Shown: in pieces, positions 24,257 to 32,491 of the stretch | Layout of the letters: each line of letters opens with the position of its first letter | Position numbering within the stretch: the stretch's first letter is position 1 | Source of the DNA: Streptomyces aurantiogriseus | GTDB lineage: Bacteria; Actinomycetota; Actinomycetes; Streptomycetales; Streptomycetaceae | DNA length: 64,000 bases | Direction of reading: 5' to 3' | NCBI RefSeq assembly: GCF_014649375.1 | Contig: NZ_BMSX01000013.1 | Coordinates: 237,831 to 301,830, forward strand | Notes under the pieces: model-generated | Databases searched by the model: none | The model's input: the letters and a program-made list of their open reading frames with translations, nothing else | What the model was told of the DNA's origin: nothing | Made by a program: the position numbers and the translations under genes

Positions 24257-25618
24257 ATGGACAAGCAGCAGGAGTTCGTGCTCCGGACCTTGGAGGAGCG
24301 CGACATCCGGTTCGTACGCCTGTGGTTCACGGACGTGCTGGGCTTCCTCAAGTCCGTCGCCGTGGCCCCGGCGGAGCTCGAGCAGGCGTTCGACGAGGGC
24401 ATTGGTTTCGACGGCTCCGCCATCGAGGGCTTCGCCCGCGTGTACGAGTCCGACATGATCGCCAAGCCGGACCCCTCCACCTTCCAGGTCCTGCCCTGGC
24501 GCGCCGAGGCCCCCGGCACCGCCCGCATGTTCTGCGACATCCTCATGCCGGACGGCTCCCCGTCCTTCGCCGACCCGCGGTACGTGCTCAAGCGCGCCCT
24601 GGCCCGCGCCTCCGACCTGGGCTTCACCTTCTACACCCACCCCGAGATCGAGTTCTTCCTGCTGAAGGACCGCCCGCTGGACGGCTCACGCCCGACCCCG
24701 GCCGACAACTCGGGTTACTTCGACCACACCCCGCAGAACATCGGCATGGACTTCCGCCGCCAGGCGATCACCATGCTGGAGTCGATGGGCATCTCGGTCG
24801 AGTTCTCCCACCACGAGGGCGCCCCCGGCCAGCAGGAGATCGACCTCCGCTACGCCGACGCGCTCTCCACGGCCGACAACATCATGACGTTCCGCCTGGT
24901 CATGAAGCAGGTGGCGCTGGAGCAGGGCGTCCAGGCGACCTTCATGCCGAAGCCGTTCTCCGAGCACCCCGGCAGCGGCATGCACACCCACCTCTCCCTC
25001 TTCGAGGGCGACCGCAACGCCTTCTACGAGTCCGGCGCCGAGTACCAGCTGTCCAAGGTCGGCCGGTCCTTCATCGCCGGTCTGCTCAAGCACGCCGCCG
25101 AGATCTCCGCCGTCACCAACCAGTGGGTCAACTCCTACAAGCGCATCTGGGGCGGCTCCGAGCGCACCGCCGGCGCCGGCGGCGAGGCCCCCTCCTACAT
25201 CTGCTGGGGCCACAACAACCGCTCCGCCCTCGTCCGCGTCCCGATGTACAAGCCCGGCAAGACGGGCTCGGCGCGCGTCGAGGTCCGCTCCCTGGACTCC
25301 GGCGCCAACCCGTACCTGGCCTACGCCATGCTCCTGGCCGCCGGCCTCAAGGGCGTCGAGGAGGGCTACGAGCTCCCGCCGGGCGCCGAGGACGACGTCT
25401 GGGCGCTGTCCGACGCGGAGCGCCGCGCCATGGGGATCGAGCCGCTGCCGCAGAACCTGGGCGAGGCACTCACCCTCATGGAGCGGAGCGACCTCGTGGC
25501 CGAGACGCTCGGTGAGCACGTCTTCGACTTCTTCCTCCGCAACAAGCGGCAGGAGTGGGAGGAGTACCGCTCCGAGGTCACCGCGTTCGAGCTGCGGAAG
25601 AACCTGCCGGTGCTGTAG
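24257..25618 (+). CDS. glnA2: Glutamine synthetase-like ligase, GlnA2 type
   Basis: A 453-residue type I glutamine synthetase-fold enzyme. Visible elements are the beta-grasp Asp loop IGFDGSAIEGFARVYESDM, metal-binding HPEIEFFLL, the ATP site FMPKPFSEHPGSGMHTHLSL and the late VEVRSLDSGANPYLAYA. By length and sequence it matches the actinobacterial GlnA2 branch, which in S. coelicolor has been reported to glutamylate polyamines instead of serving as the main ammonia-assimilating enzyme. That assignment is from memory, so glutamine synthesis is not excluded. A tyrosine lies in GYELPP, the place of the adenylylation site. ATG at 24257 has GGAAG before it; ATG at 24242 is an alternative. glnE lies 7 kb downstream. 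Confidence 0.9.
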   Translation: MDKQQEFVLRTLEERDIRFVRLWFTDVLGFLKSVAVAPAELEQAFDEGIGFDGSAIEGFARVYESDMIAKPDPSTFQVLPWRAEAPGTARMFCDILMPDGSPSFADPRYVLKRALARASDLGFTFYTHPEIEFFLLKDRPLDGSRPTPADNSGYFDHTPQNIGMDFRRQAITMLESMGISVEFSHHEGAPGQQEIDLRYADALSTADNIMTFRLVMKQVALEQGVQATFMPKPFSEHPGSGMHTHLSLFEGDRNAFYESGAEYQLSKVGRSFIAGLLKHAAEISAVTNQWVNSYKRIWGGSERTAGAGGEAPSYICWGHNNRSALVRVPMYKPGKTGSARVEVRSLDSGANPYLAYAMLLAAGLKGVEEGYELPPGAEDDVWALSDAERRAMGIEPLPQNLGEALTLMERSDLVAETLGEHVFDFFLRNKRQEWEEYRSEVTAFELRKNLPVL

Positions 25619-25670
25619 GCGCGGGGCAGGTTGCGTTTCCGCCAGAGCGACATGCAAGGCCGGCGACATG

Positions 25671-25702
25671 CAGGGCCGACGGTCAGGACACCGTCGGCCC
25701 TG
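25671..25702 (+). terminator. Terminator hairpin after glnA2
   Basis: A perfect 13-bp stem (CAGGGCCGACGGT at 25671-25683, complement at 25690-25702) with a 6-nt loop, 52 bp after the glnA2 stop. It is followed by TCTCGTCTC. It can also serve the converging hydrolase gene. Confidence 0.82.
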
Positions 25703-25723
25703 TCTCGTCTCCCGCCGGCCCGG

Positions 25724-26359
25724 CTACCAGTTGGGTGTCACGTCGGATCCGAAGCCGCCACCGGCCGGGCGCTTTTCGAAATGGAGATGGGGGCCGGTGG
25801 AGTTTCCGGTGGAGCCGACTTCTCCGATCTTCTGGCCGGCCTTGACTGAACCCCCCTTCACGATCCGCTTGACGAGGTGGCAGTACCAGAAGTCGAATCC
25901 GTCCGCGCGTAGCACGAGGAACCTGCCGAAACTCCTGTCGTATCCGCTGCGGGCTATGGAGCCGCTGCGCACCGCGACGCACGGCTTGCCCGTGGGAGCG
26001 GCGTAGTCCGCGCCGGTGTGATAGCCCAGGGACCAGTGAGGCCCCTTCTTCCGGTGGGGGGTCGTGACCCCGTGTCCCGGCACAGGAGACGTGGCGCGGG
26101 CACCAGGAGCTTTGGGGACGCGGAGTCGGTCCCAAGAGGTCTTGCCGGGAATGCCGTTGGCGTCAGCTCCCTTGAACCCGAGCTTGCGCTGCCAGGCGGC
26201 GTACGACTGTTGATCGGCATCGGTCCACTCGGGACCAGGACCTGTTTGGTACTTCCCGCACCCTTCCGCCACCAGGCGTTTGCCCATCGCGGCGATCACG
26301 GCACTGCGTCGTCCTTTGCGGAAGAATGCCGCTCCTGGGAACGGTGCCAGCGCAGGCAT
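25724..26359 (-). CDS. Peptidoglycan-binding M23 endopeptidase without signal peptide
   Basis: A 211-residue protein. Residues 15-80 form a peptidoglycan-binding-like repeat (SYAAWQRKLGFKGADANGI). A linker follows, then an M23 (LytM) zinc endopeptidase domain with ligands H114 and D118 in HTGAD, H161 and the HLH pair 191-193 (GPHLHFE). M23 enzymes cut peptide cross-bridges in cell walls. All zinc ligands are present. The N-terminus (MPALAPFPGAAFFRKGRRSA) is not a Sec or Tat signal and there is no membrane helix, so export must use another route or need cell lysis. ATG at 26359 has GGAGG upstream. It follows a companion transglycosylase gene by 47 bp. Confidence 0.85.
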   Translation of the reverse strand: MPALAPFPGAAFFRKGRRSAVIAAMGKRLVAEGCGKYQTGPGPEWTDADQQSYAAWQRKLGFKGADANGIPGKTSWDRLRVPKAPGARATSPVPGHGVTTPHRKKGPHWSLGYHTGADYAAPTGKPCVAVRSGSIARSGYDRSFGRFLVLRADGFDFWYCHLVKRIVKGGSVKAGQKIGEVGSTGNSTGPHLHFEKRPAGGGFGSDVTPNW

Positions 26360-26373
26360 GGTCCTCCCTCCTT

Positions 26374-26424
26374 TCAGTAAGGGGACGGTCAGTAAGGGAC
26401 CGGATCTCAGTAAGGGGCCGGATC
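26374..26424 (-). repeat. Triplicated gene-end repeat containing the stop codon
   Basis: Three tandem copies of a 15-18 bp unit (26374-26388, 26389-26406, 26407-26424) read CCTTACTGA with variations on the minus strand. The first copy in reading order holds the last codons and the TGA of the upstream hydrolase. The other two fill the gap before the next gene's ribosome site. Replication slippage is the likely origin. Confidence 0.8.
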
Positions 26425-27099
26425 ACGATGCGGGTTCGCCTGCTGAACGCGTGAAATGTCACCGTACCGGCGCCAGATGTAGTTGATGGCCGCCGCGATA
26501 TTCGCCACCGGATCGTAGATTCGGTCGGATGTGCCCGCCTGGTGGTTCTCCGCGAACGTATCGGGAATCACCTGGGCGTAGCCGCGTGAGCAGTTGAGCC
26601 TGGCACCGTCCGATTGAATGGGGCCTGTTGCGTTCACATCGTCCCGGTTCACAGCGTTCGGCCTGAAGGATGACTCACGGAACACGAGAGTCAACAGGTT
26701 CGCTCCGTTGCTGACGCCCGTCACCCAACTCCTCGGTGCACCGGTCCTGTCGCATGCCTGCTCGGCGAACGCGCGGGCCGTGGCCTCGTCCACGGCCACT
26801 CCCGAGTTCCTCGAGAAGCGCACGGAACTCTTGGTGATGGCCCCGGGATTGCGGCAGTCCACGACGAACCCGGCTCGGGCGCCGAGCTCTGCCAGTGAGG
26901 AACAGCCGGGAAATCCATCAGCGGCCGAGCCGGTGAATCCCAGTACGCGCTGCCACGCCGCGTAGGCCGATCTCGTCTGCTCGCCGAAGAAGCCGGTGGC
27001 GCCCGCGGGGATGTTCATTCCGACTGCGATGAGCCCGGCTTGAATGGCCTTGACCTCATCGTTGCGCTTGCCGAACCGCACATTGGAAAGAGCAACCAT
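26407..27099 (-). CDS. Peptidoglycan-binding lytic transglycosylase-like protein, no signal peptide
   Basis: A 230-residue protein. Residues 5-75 are a peptidoglycan-binding repeat (VRFGKRNDEVKAIQAGL, SAYAAWQRVLGF). Residues 108-215 are an SLT/lysozyme-like domain with the probable catalytic Glu142 in VFRESSFRPNAV, then GYAQVIPDTF and DPVANIAAAINYIWRRYG. This late pattern resembles the lysozyme-like domain in actinophage tape-measure proteins. No signal peptide or membrane helix is seen. ATG at 27099 has GAGGAGG upstream. The M23 gene follows after 47 bp, and the TIR-WD40 gene precedes it by 147 bp on the same strand. A phage or tail-like origin is possible. Confidence 0.82.
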   Translation of the reverse strand: MVALSNVRFGKRNDEVKAIQAGLIAVGMNIPAGATGFFGEQTRSAYAAWQRVLGFTGSAADGFPGCSSLAELGARAGFVVDCRNPGAITKSSVRFSRNSGVAVDEATARAFAEQACDRTGAPRSWVTGVSNGANLLTLVFRESSFRPNAVNRDDVNATGPIQSDGARLNCSRGYAQVIPDTFAENHQAGTSDRIYDPVANIAAAINYIWRRYGDISRVQQANPHRDPAPY

Positions 27100-27246
27100 C
27101 GTGCCTCCTCGACCGTCGGAGGCCGGTAAGGAGTGAGCCTGCTGGTCGGCACAGTCGCCCCTGGTTCCACCATGCGCCCCAGGGGAGGCGCGCGCAAACG
27201 CGGCAACGTGCAGGTATGCAACCGGTGATGTAGGCGCAGCTCCCCG

Positions 27247-30200
27247 CTACGGGCAGGTGGCCGCATACGGCAGACCCGGCGCGTACTGCTGCCACTCCTC
27301 GCGGGACAGGCCGGTTCCGGTGATGCCGCAGGCCACGCCGGTCGGGTCGGCGGCGATGGCCGGCAGGTCACCCAGGTCCCACAGTTCCACCGTGCCGGTG
27401 TCCACGGTGACGGCCAGCGTCCTGCGGTCACCGCTGAACCGGACATCCACCACGTCGGCCATGACATCCGTGAGCGTCGTCGCGAACGTCGGGGGCGTCG
27501 AGCCCGTCACGGACCACAGCCCCGCCCGGCCCGTGCGGCCTCCGGTCGCGATCAGGTGACCCGCCGGGTGGAGATCGAGCTGCGAGACTCTGTCGGGAAC
27601 CTCCGTCGAGGAGAGGAAGCGGCGCTCCTTGCCGTCCACCGACCACACGGCCAGGGCGAGCTCATCGGTGGTCACCAGGTGACGTCCGTCGCCGCTGAAG
27701 GCCGCGGAATCGTAGCTCTCGAAGCCCATCGACCGCAGACGCGACCCCGGATCCGAACTGCGCCGCGGAGGCAGCAGGGCCGGGGCGGACGGCTTCGTGA
27801 CGTCCCACAGGGCGCCGGGGAGGGCCAGGGTCGTGCCGTCCGGCCCGAAGACCGCCGGGGTGGTGCCCATGAAGGGGAAGGACGGCAGGCCGGGGTCCGG
27901 GGAGGCGGAGGTCCGCGCACGGGGCGTGTAGGGGTTCAGCAGCTTGGTGGGCACCGGGTGGCGCGGGTCGCGGACGTCCCACAGGCCGGCCCAGGGCTCG
28001 CCGAAGAGTTCGGCGCCGACTGCCGCGAGCATCGGCCGGCGCGGGCTGAGCGCGACCGCCGTCACCCCGGACTGCGCGGAGATCGCGGCCAGTTGACGCG
28101 GCGCGCCCAGATCGGAGGTGTCCCACAACGTGATCCTGCCGTCGGGGGTCCCGTCGCCGGCCTGACTGCCGACGGCCAGCACGGAGCCGTCGCCGTTGAA
28201 GGAGACCGTCTCAGCGGTCTGGAGCTGGCCGGTCAGCGGTGTCTTCCTGCGCGGGCGGGCAGGATCGGAGGTGTCCCAGAGCCACACCTTGCCACCGGTG
28301 CCCGCGACCGCCAGTTTGCGGCCGTCGGGGCTGAACGCCGACGCCGTGAGCCGGAAGGCGTCCATGGTCAGGGTGGCGGCACGCACCGGGGCGCGGCTGC
28401 CCGTCAGCCAGCGGGTGAGGACACCCTCCTGGTCCGCCAGACTGATGGTCCGGCCGTCGCGGCTGAAGCCGGCGGCGTAGACCGGCCTGGTGTGCTGGCC
28501 CAGCATGACCGGCCGGCCGGGGCGTGCGGGATCACTGACATCGCGGAGAAAGACCGTCCTGTCCAGCACGGAGACGACCAGGGAACGGCCGTCCGGACTG
28601 AACACGGCCGACTCCACCTGGTCCTTGTGGTCCAACCGGGCCAGCTGCCGGGGCGTCCTCGGACTGCGGAGGTCCCACAGCGTGAGCGTCCTGTAGTCCC
28701 CGACGGCGAGGACGGGGGCCGCCCGGCTGAACACGGCGATGCCGAAGGAGGGGCGCCGTGCCACCGCCCGGGGGCGCCGCACGTCCCGGATGTCCCACAC
28801 CGTCCACCCGGTGGTGTGGGTGACGCTCTCCGGTTCGAGGGAGCCGTCCTTGGCGGTGAGGACGCCGGAGCCGGTGACGAGGGTGCGCCCGTCGGGGCTG
28901 AACATGGCCGTTTCCGAGTCGTGGGCGGGAAGCGCTGCGGTCAGCCGCCGTGGCGCGGACGGTTTGGTCACGTCCCACAGCTGCAGCGTGCCGTCGGCCC
29001 CGCCCGTGACCACGGCCATGGTGGTGCCGTCGGGGCTGAAGGCCGCCGATTCGGCGTCCTGCACGGCCTGGCGCAGCACCCGGCGTGGACGGGCGCGGTC
29101 GGTGAGGTCCCACAGCATCAGGCTGCTGGTGCCCGGCTTGCCGCCGTCGGACGGGTTCACACCGACGTTGCCGACGGTCGCCAGCAAGCGCCCGTCGGCG
29201 CGGAACGTCATGCTCCGCACGGTCTCCTCGTGACCGGTGAGCGGGGCGAGCCGCCTCGGGTGGACGGCGTCGTGCGTGTCCCACAGCGTGACATCGGTGT
29301 CGGACGCGGTGGCCAACAGGGTGCCGTCGGCGCCGTAGGACGCCAGGTCGTGTTTCCCGGCACCTGTCACGGACCGGCCGGCCAGGCGTGTGCGGTGCAG
29401 CGTGGTGATCAGCCCCTCCCGCGCCTCCGCCGTCGGCTTGACGCGCCCGGCGGCCATGCTGAGACGCAGGGAGAGAAGAGGGTCGCTGTCCCGCAGGTTC
29501 TCGGCCTCCGCCTGCAGCGCCCGCACGGTGGCCAGGCGGCGTTGCTCCTCGGCCAGCTGCCGCTGCTTCTCGGCCTCCCGGCGCCGCTCGTTGGCGAGGT
29601 TCGCCATGATCAGCGCGATCACCAGCAGCACCGCCAGGGCGGCGACGCCGGCGCGACGCAGCCGTACGGTGCGGGCGTGCTGACGTACCTCCTCGCTGTC
29701 CAGTTCGTCCTTGGAGACACCGTGAACGGCGGCCGCCAGCATGCCGACGGCCTCCCGGAACCTGCCGTGGCTCAGGGAGAGGTCCGGCTCGGCGGCGGCC
29801 CAGCGCAGGTCCACCCAGAGCGGCTCCCCCTGGAACCAGCCCCGCAGATCGTCGGGCAGGGCGGTGGTCTGCTCCCACTGGAAGTCGCCCTGGTCGTGGT
29901 CCCAGACGATCTCACCGCCGGTGAGGACGATCAGCAGCGTGCCGGGGCCGCGGTGCGCCTTCCAGAAGGAGATCTCCCGCCGCACCCAGGGAGACCGGGC
30001 CGACTCCGGCGAGGCCAGCAGAATGAAGTAGCGAGAGCTCTCCAGGGCCCCCTCGATGGTGGTCCACAGGTCCGGATTGGCCGCCAGACTGGCCTGGTCG
30101 CGGAAGACCCGCAGGGCGCGCGGCCGGTTCCAGGGCTTGGCCAGCCGGTGCAGTCCATGCTGCAGAGCGGGGGCGAGCGCGCTGTCCGCCGCATGGCTGT

Positions 30201-30285
30201 AGGACACGAAGGCGTCGTAGGAGCCCCGGACCGCGGGGGAGGGCTTGCCCGCCGGGGACGGCTCGGGCGTGGGGGACGGCGTCAT
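27247..30285 (-). CDS. TIR domain, transmembrane helix and WD40 beta-propeller protein
   Basis: A 1012-residue protein. Residues 22-190 form a bacterial TIR domain (YDAFVSYSHAADSALAPAL) with the conserved glutamate E104 in SPWVRREISFW, the place of the catalytic residue in NAD-cleaving TIRs. One membrane helix lies at 212-230 and a charged coiled coil at 232-265. A long series of WD40-type repeats (about 320-1000) has units such as FSPDGRTL...LWDV. Repeats like these commonly bind proteins. TIR-plus-repeat proteins are known in antiphage and stress signalling; activity here is inferred. ATG at 30285 overlaps the SLATT gene stop by four bases (ATGA). GTG at 30303 is an alternative. Confidence 0.85.
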   Translation of the reverse strand: MTPSPTPEPSPAGKPSPAVRGSYDAFVSYSHAADSALAPALQHGLHRLAKPWNRPRALRVFRDQASLAANPDLWTTIEGALESSRYFILLASPESARSPWVRREISFWKAHRGPGTLLIVLTGGEIVWDHDQGDFQWEQTTALPDDLRGWFQGEPLWVDLRWAAAEPDLSLSHGRFREAVGMLAAAVHGVSKDELDSEEVRQHARTVRLRRAGVAALAVLLVIALIMANLANERRREAEKQRQLAEEQRRLATVRALQAEAENLRDSDPLLSLRLSMAAGRVKPTAEAREGLITTLHRTRLAGRSVTGAGKHDLASYGADGTLLATASDTDVTLWDTHDAVHPRRLAPLTGHEETVRSMTFRADGRLLATVGNVGVNPSDGGKPGTSSLMLWDLTDRARPRRVLRQAVQDAESAAFSPDGTTMAVVTGGADGTLQLWDVTKPSAPRRLTAALPAHDSETAMFSPDGRTLVTGSGVLTAKDGSLEPESVTHTTGWTVWDIRDVRRPRAVARRPSFGIAVFSRAAPVLAVGDYRTLTLWDLRSPRTPRQLARLDHKDQVESAVFSPDGRSLVVSVLDRTVFLRDVSDPARPGRPVMLGQHTRPVYAAGFSRDGRTISLADQEGVLTRWLTGSRAPVRAATLTMDAFRLTASAFSPDGRKLAVAGTGGKVWLWDTSDPARPRRKTPLTGQLQTAETVSFNGDGSVLAVGSQAGDGTPDGRITLWDTSDLGAPRQLAAISAQSGVTAVALSPRRPMLAAVGAELFGEPWAGLWDVRDPRHPVPTKLLNPYTPRARTSASPDPGLPSFPFMGTTPAVFGPDGTTLALPGALWDVTKPSAPALLPPRRSSDPGSRLRSMGFESYDSAAFSGDGRHLVTTDELALAVWSVDGKERRFLSSTEVPDRVSQLDLHPAGHLIATGGRTGRAGLWSVTGSTPPTFATTLTDVMADVVDVRFSGDRRTLAVTVDTGTVELWDLGDLPAIAADPTGVACGITGTGLSREEWQQYAPGLPYAATCP

Positions 30286-31166
30286 GAGTGCGACGCCCTC
30301 CACAGCGTGTGCTCACGCGAGATGGCGTCCTCCGATCCCGCGACGAAGCCCGCCCACTCCTCCTCGGTCCGCGCATGCCGTATCCGCGCACCGATGGTGG
30401 CCAGCTCGTGGTGGGCCATCGCATAGGCGGTCGCGAGGTTCTGGTGCTGCTTGGTCTGCACCCACGCCACTCCGGCCGCGGCCAGCGCGGCCACGAGACC
30501 GGGGAGATCGATGTCGATCAGACCGCCGGCCTTCAGCACTCCGGCGGTCAGACCGAGGAGTTCCAGTACGGCGAGGAGGACCGACCACTGCGTGGCCCTG
30601 CGCTCGTTCCAGCGGGCCTTCGTCCCGTACCACTCCTGCTGGTTCCTGATCCGCGACCGCAGATACAGCTCACGGCGCTGCTCCAACGGCAGCGCACGGA
30701 CGCGGCGCATGCCCTCGGTCACCTGCTCCGGACTGCCGTGATCGGGGATCAGCAGGATGGGTTCGACATCGGACTCGATCTCGGTGAACCGCGCGAGCAG
30801 CAGGTCCGCGGCCTGCTCCTCGTCGAGGTCCGTGATCCCGAGCGGACTGCCGCCCACCATGTACCGCCAGGTCAGGGTCTTCGTCGACTCGGCGACCGCG
30901 CGCCCCGCGTACCACTGCCGGTCAGGACGCTCCCTCAGCATGTACACATCGCTGACGAGAGCCGCCCCGAAGGCCACCGACGCGACGACGGCGGCCACGT
31001 CGGTGCCCCCGGCCCGTAAGGCCACCACACCGAAGGCCGCGGCGGTCACCAAAGCGCCGAGCCGGAACCGCGTGACGAGGAGATGGCGGCGCTGCCCCTT
31101 GATCGAGTTTCCGTCGGCCGAACGGTACAGCGCCGGGAAGTCCTCGAAGCCGACCGTCACCGCCAT
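30282..31166 (-). CDS. SLATT/DUF4231-type membrane protein
   Basis: A 294-residue protein with two separated pairs of membrane helices (about 34-51 and 56-74; 193-212 and 221-237). Each pair is followed by amphipathic helical segments. The arrangement and the motif QEWYGTKARWNERRATQW fit SLATT_3 plus SLATT_1 domains. SLATT domains are predicted membrane effectors in nucleotide-dependent conflict systems and are thought to act as pores. ATG at 31166 follows GGGAGGGGGAG. Its stop overlaps the start of the TIR-WD40 gene, so the two should be made together. No nucleotide cyclase (SMODS) or SLOG gene was found beside it, which is unusual for this family. Confidence 0.82.
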   Translation of the reverse strand: MAVTVGFEDFPALYRSADGNSIKGQRRHLLVTRFRLGALVTAAAFGVVALRAGGTDVAAVVASVAFGAALVSDVYMLRERPDRQWYAGRAVAESTKTLTWRYMVGGSPLGITDLDEEQAADLLLARFTEIESDVEPILLIPDHGSPEQVTEGMRRVRALPLEQRRELYLRSRIRNQQEWYGTKARWNERRATQWSVLLAVLELLGLTAGVLKAGGLIDIDLPGLVAALAAAGVAWVQTKQHQNLATAYAMAHHELATIGARIRHARTEEEWAGFVAGSEDAISREHTLWRASHS

Positions 31167-31328
31167 GCGCTCCCCCTCCCCGGGACCTGACCCCAGGATG
31201 CCCGAACTCCTTTGTCCCATGGGTCAGTTCATCCCGGTGATGGTGCCCGGTGCTCCCCGCGGGCAATCAGCACAAGTGGCAGGAGAAGGTGCAGCGGCGC
31301 GCCCCCCGGCGGACGGAGCCCGGGTGCG

Positions 31329-31772
31329 CTACTGCTGCCGGGCCACTTCCGCCAGCACCTGGTGCAGCGGCTCCGTGGTGCGGCGGCGGTACTCCTGGAT
31401 GGACCAGCCGTTGCCGTCCGGGTCGGTGAAGTACATGAAGGTGGCGCCGTCGTCGGGGGCGTACTGGATCGGCTCGGAGACGTCCAGGCCGCGCTCCAGG
31501 AGTTCCGCGCGGGCGGTCTTGATGTCGGCCACGCACAGCTGGAGGCCCTGGTAGGAGCCGGGGGCCGGGCGCGGGCCCTTCGCCATCTCCCAGATGCTGT
31601 CGCCCAGGGCGATCGAGCAGCCCGAGCCGGGTGGTGTCAGCTGGACGATCCGCATGCCCGGCATGACCTCCTGGTCGATGTCCACGTGGAACCCGACCTT
31701 GTCGCGGTAGAAGTCCCGGGCCCGGTCGATGTCGCTGACCGGCAGCGGAATCACTTCGAGCGTGTACTGCAT
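31329..31772 (-). CDS. VOC (glyoxalase/bleomycin-resistance-fold) protein
   Basis: A 147-residue single-domain VOC-fold protein starting MQYTLEVIPLPVSDIDRARDFYRDKVGF, in part, with the paired beta-alpha-beta-beta-beta modules and a late metal-ligand glutamate in GNGWSIQEYRRR. Family members include glyoxalases, dioxygenases and drug-binding resistance proteins; the substrate cannot be assigned. ATG at 31772 has GGGAGG nine bases upstream. The PPOX-fold gene ends 44 bp before it on the same strand, so the two may be co-transcribed. Composition matches the surrounding chromosome. Confidence 0.88.
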   Translation of the reverse strand: MQYTLEVIPLPVSDIDRARDFYRDKVGFHVDIDQEVMPGMRIVQLTPPGSGCSIALGDSIWEMAKGPRPAPGSYQGLQLCVADIKTARAELLERGLDVSEPIQYAPDDGATFMYFTDPDGNGWSIQEYRRRTTEPLHQVLAEVARQQ

Positions 31773-31816
31773 CGCTGGTCCTCCCAGTCGCCTCTGACGA
31801 AGTCGTGCCGGCGGTG

Positions 31817-32329
31817 TCAGCCGAACCGCCACCGTGTCTGGCCGAACGGCTCCCCCTTACCGAAGCCGAAAACCGTGCGCGGCGCCACCGCGAAGACGAG
31901 GGCATTTCCGGAGCCGTGGTGGAAGTGACCGTTCCGCACCTCGAAGTGCCAGACGGCGCCGTACTTGGCCTCCCAGGCCGCGGCCAGCTCGCGCAGCCGG
32001 CGGTCGTCGGTCACCCGTACCGCCTCGCCCTCGACCACCAGGTCGTAGCCCTTGTCCCAGGTGTTGGTGCCGGTGGTCAGCGTGACGTGCGCGTTCCGTT
32101 CGAGGTTCCGCGCCTTGCGTTCCCCGGGGCCGGTGCAGAAGTGCAGAGCCCCCGAGGACCAGACCGCGAGCAGCGGGGTGACGTGCGGCCGCCCGTCCGG
32201 CCGTACCGTCGAGATCCAGAACAGCTCCGCCTCGGCGAGCAGGGCCTCGGCCCGCGGCCAGGGGGTCGCGGTGGCCGTCTCGTCGCTGTAGCGCGTGTCG
32301 AGACGCGTGTGGGGTTCGTGGTCGGTCAT
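31817..32329 (-). CDS. Pyridoxamine 5'-phosphate oxidase-fold (FMN/F420-binding) protein
   Basis: A 170-residue split-barrel protein of the PPOX superfamily. The core FWISTVRPDGRPHVTPLLAV is the usual first strands of flavin- or deazaflavin-binding members, followed by LHFCTGPGERKARNLERN for phosphate binding. Members reduce or oxidise small molecules with FMN or F420, and many actinobacterial ones are F420 enzymes. The exact reaction is unknown. ATG at 32329 follows AGGAGG. It diverges from glnE with about 160 bp between and precedes the VOC gene. Confidence 0.87.
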   Translation of the reverse strand: MTDHEPHTRLDTRYSDETATATPWPRAEALLAEAELFWISTVRPDGRPHVTPLLAVWSSGALHFCTGPGERKARNLERNAHVTLTTGTNTWDKGYDLVVEGEAVRVTDDRRLRELAAAWEAKYGAVWHFEVRNGHFHHGSGNALVFAVAPRTVFGFGKGEPFGQTRWRFG

Positions 32330-32491
32330 CGGGCGCCTCCTGGCATCGTCCCTCCCCGGTTGGTATCGCCCCCTCTCCAGGACAGACCCGCCGTACCACC
32401 GGAACTCATCGCTCTGAGCCCCGGCGCTTCCCCCAGGCTCTCCGGTTAGGCTCAAGTCGTACGACCTTGATCGGAGTCGAGGAGGCCGGGG

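Noticed and set aside
27556..30426. Long plus-strand frame opposite the TIR-WD40 gene
   Set aside because: Antisense shadow; low-complexity Gly/Arg/Gln composition, whereas the minus strand encodes clear TIR and WD40 motifs.
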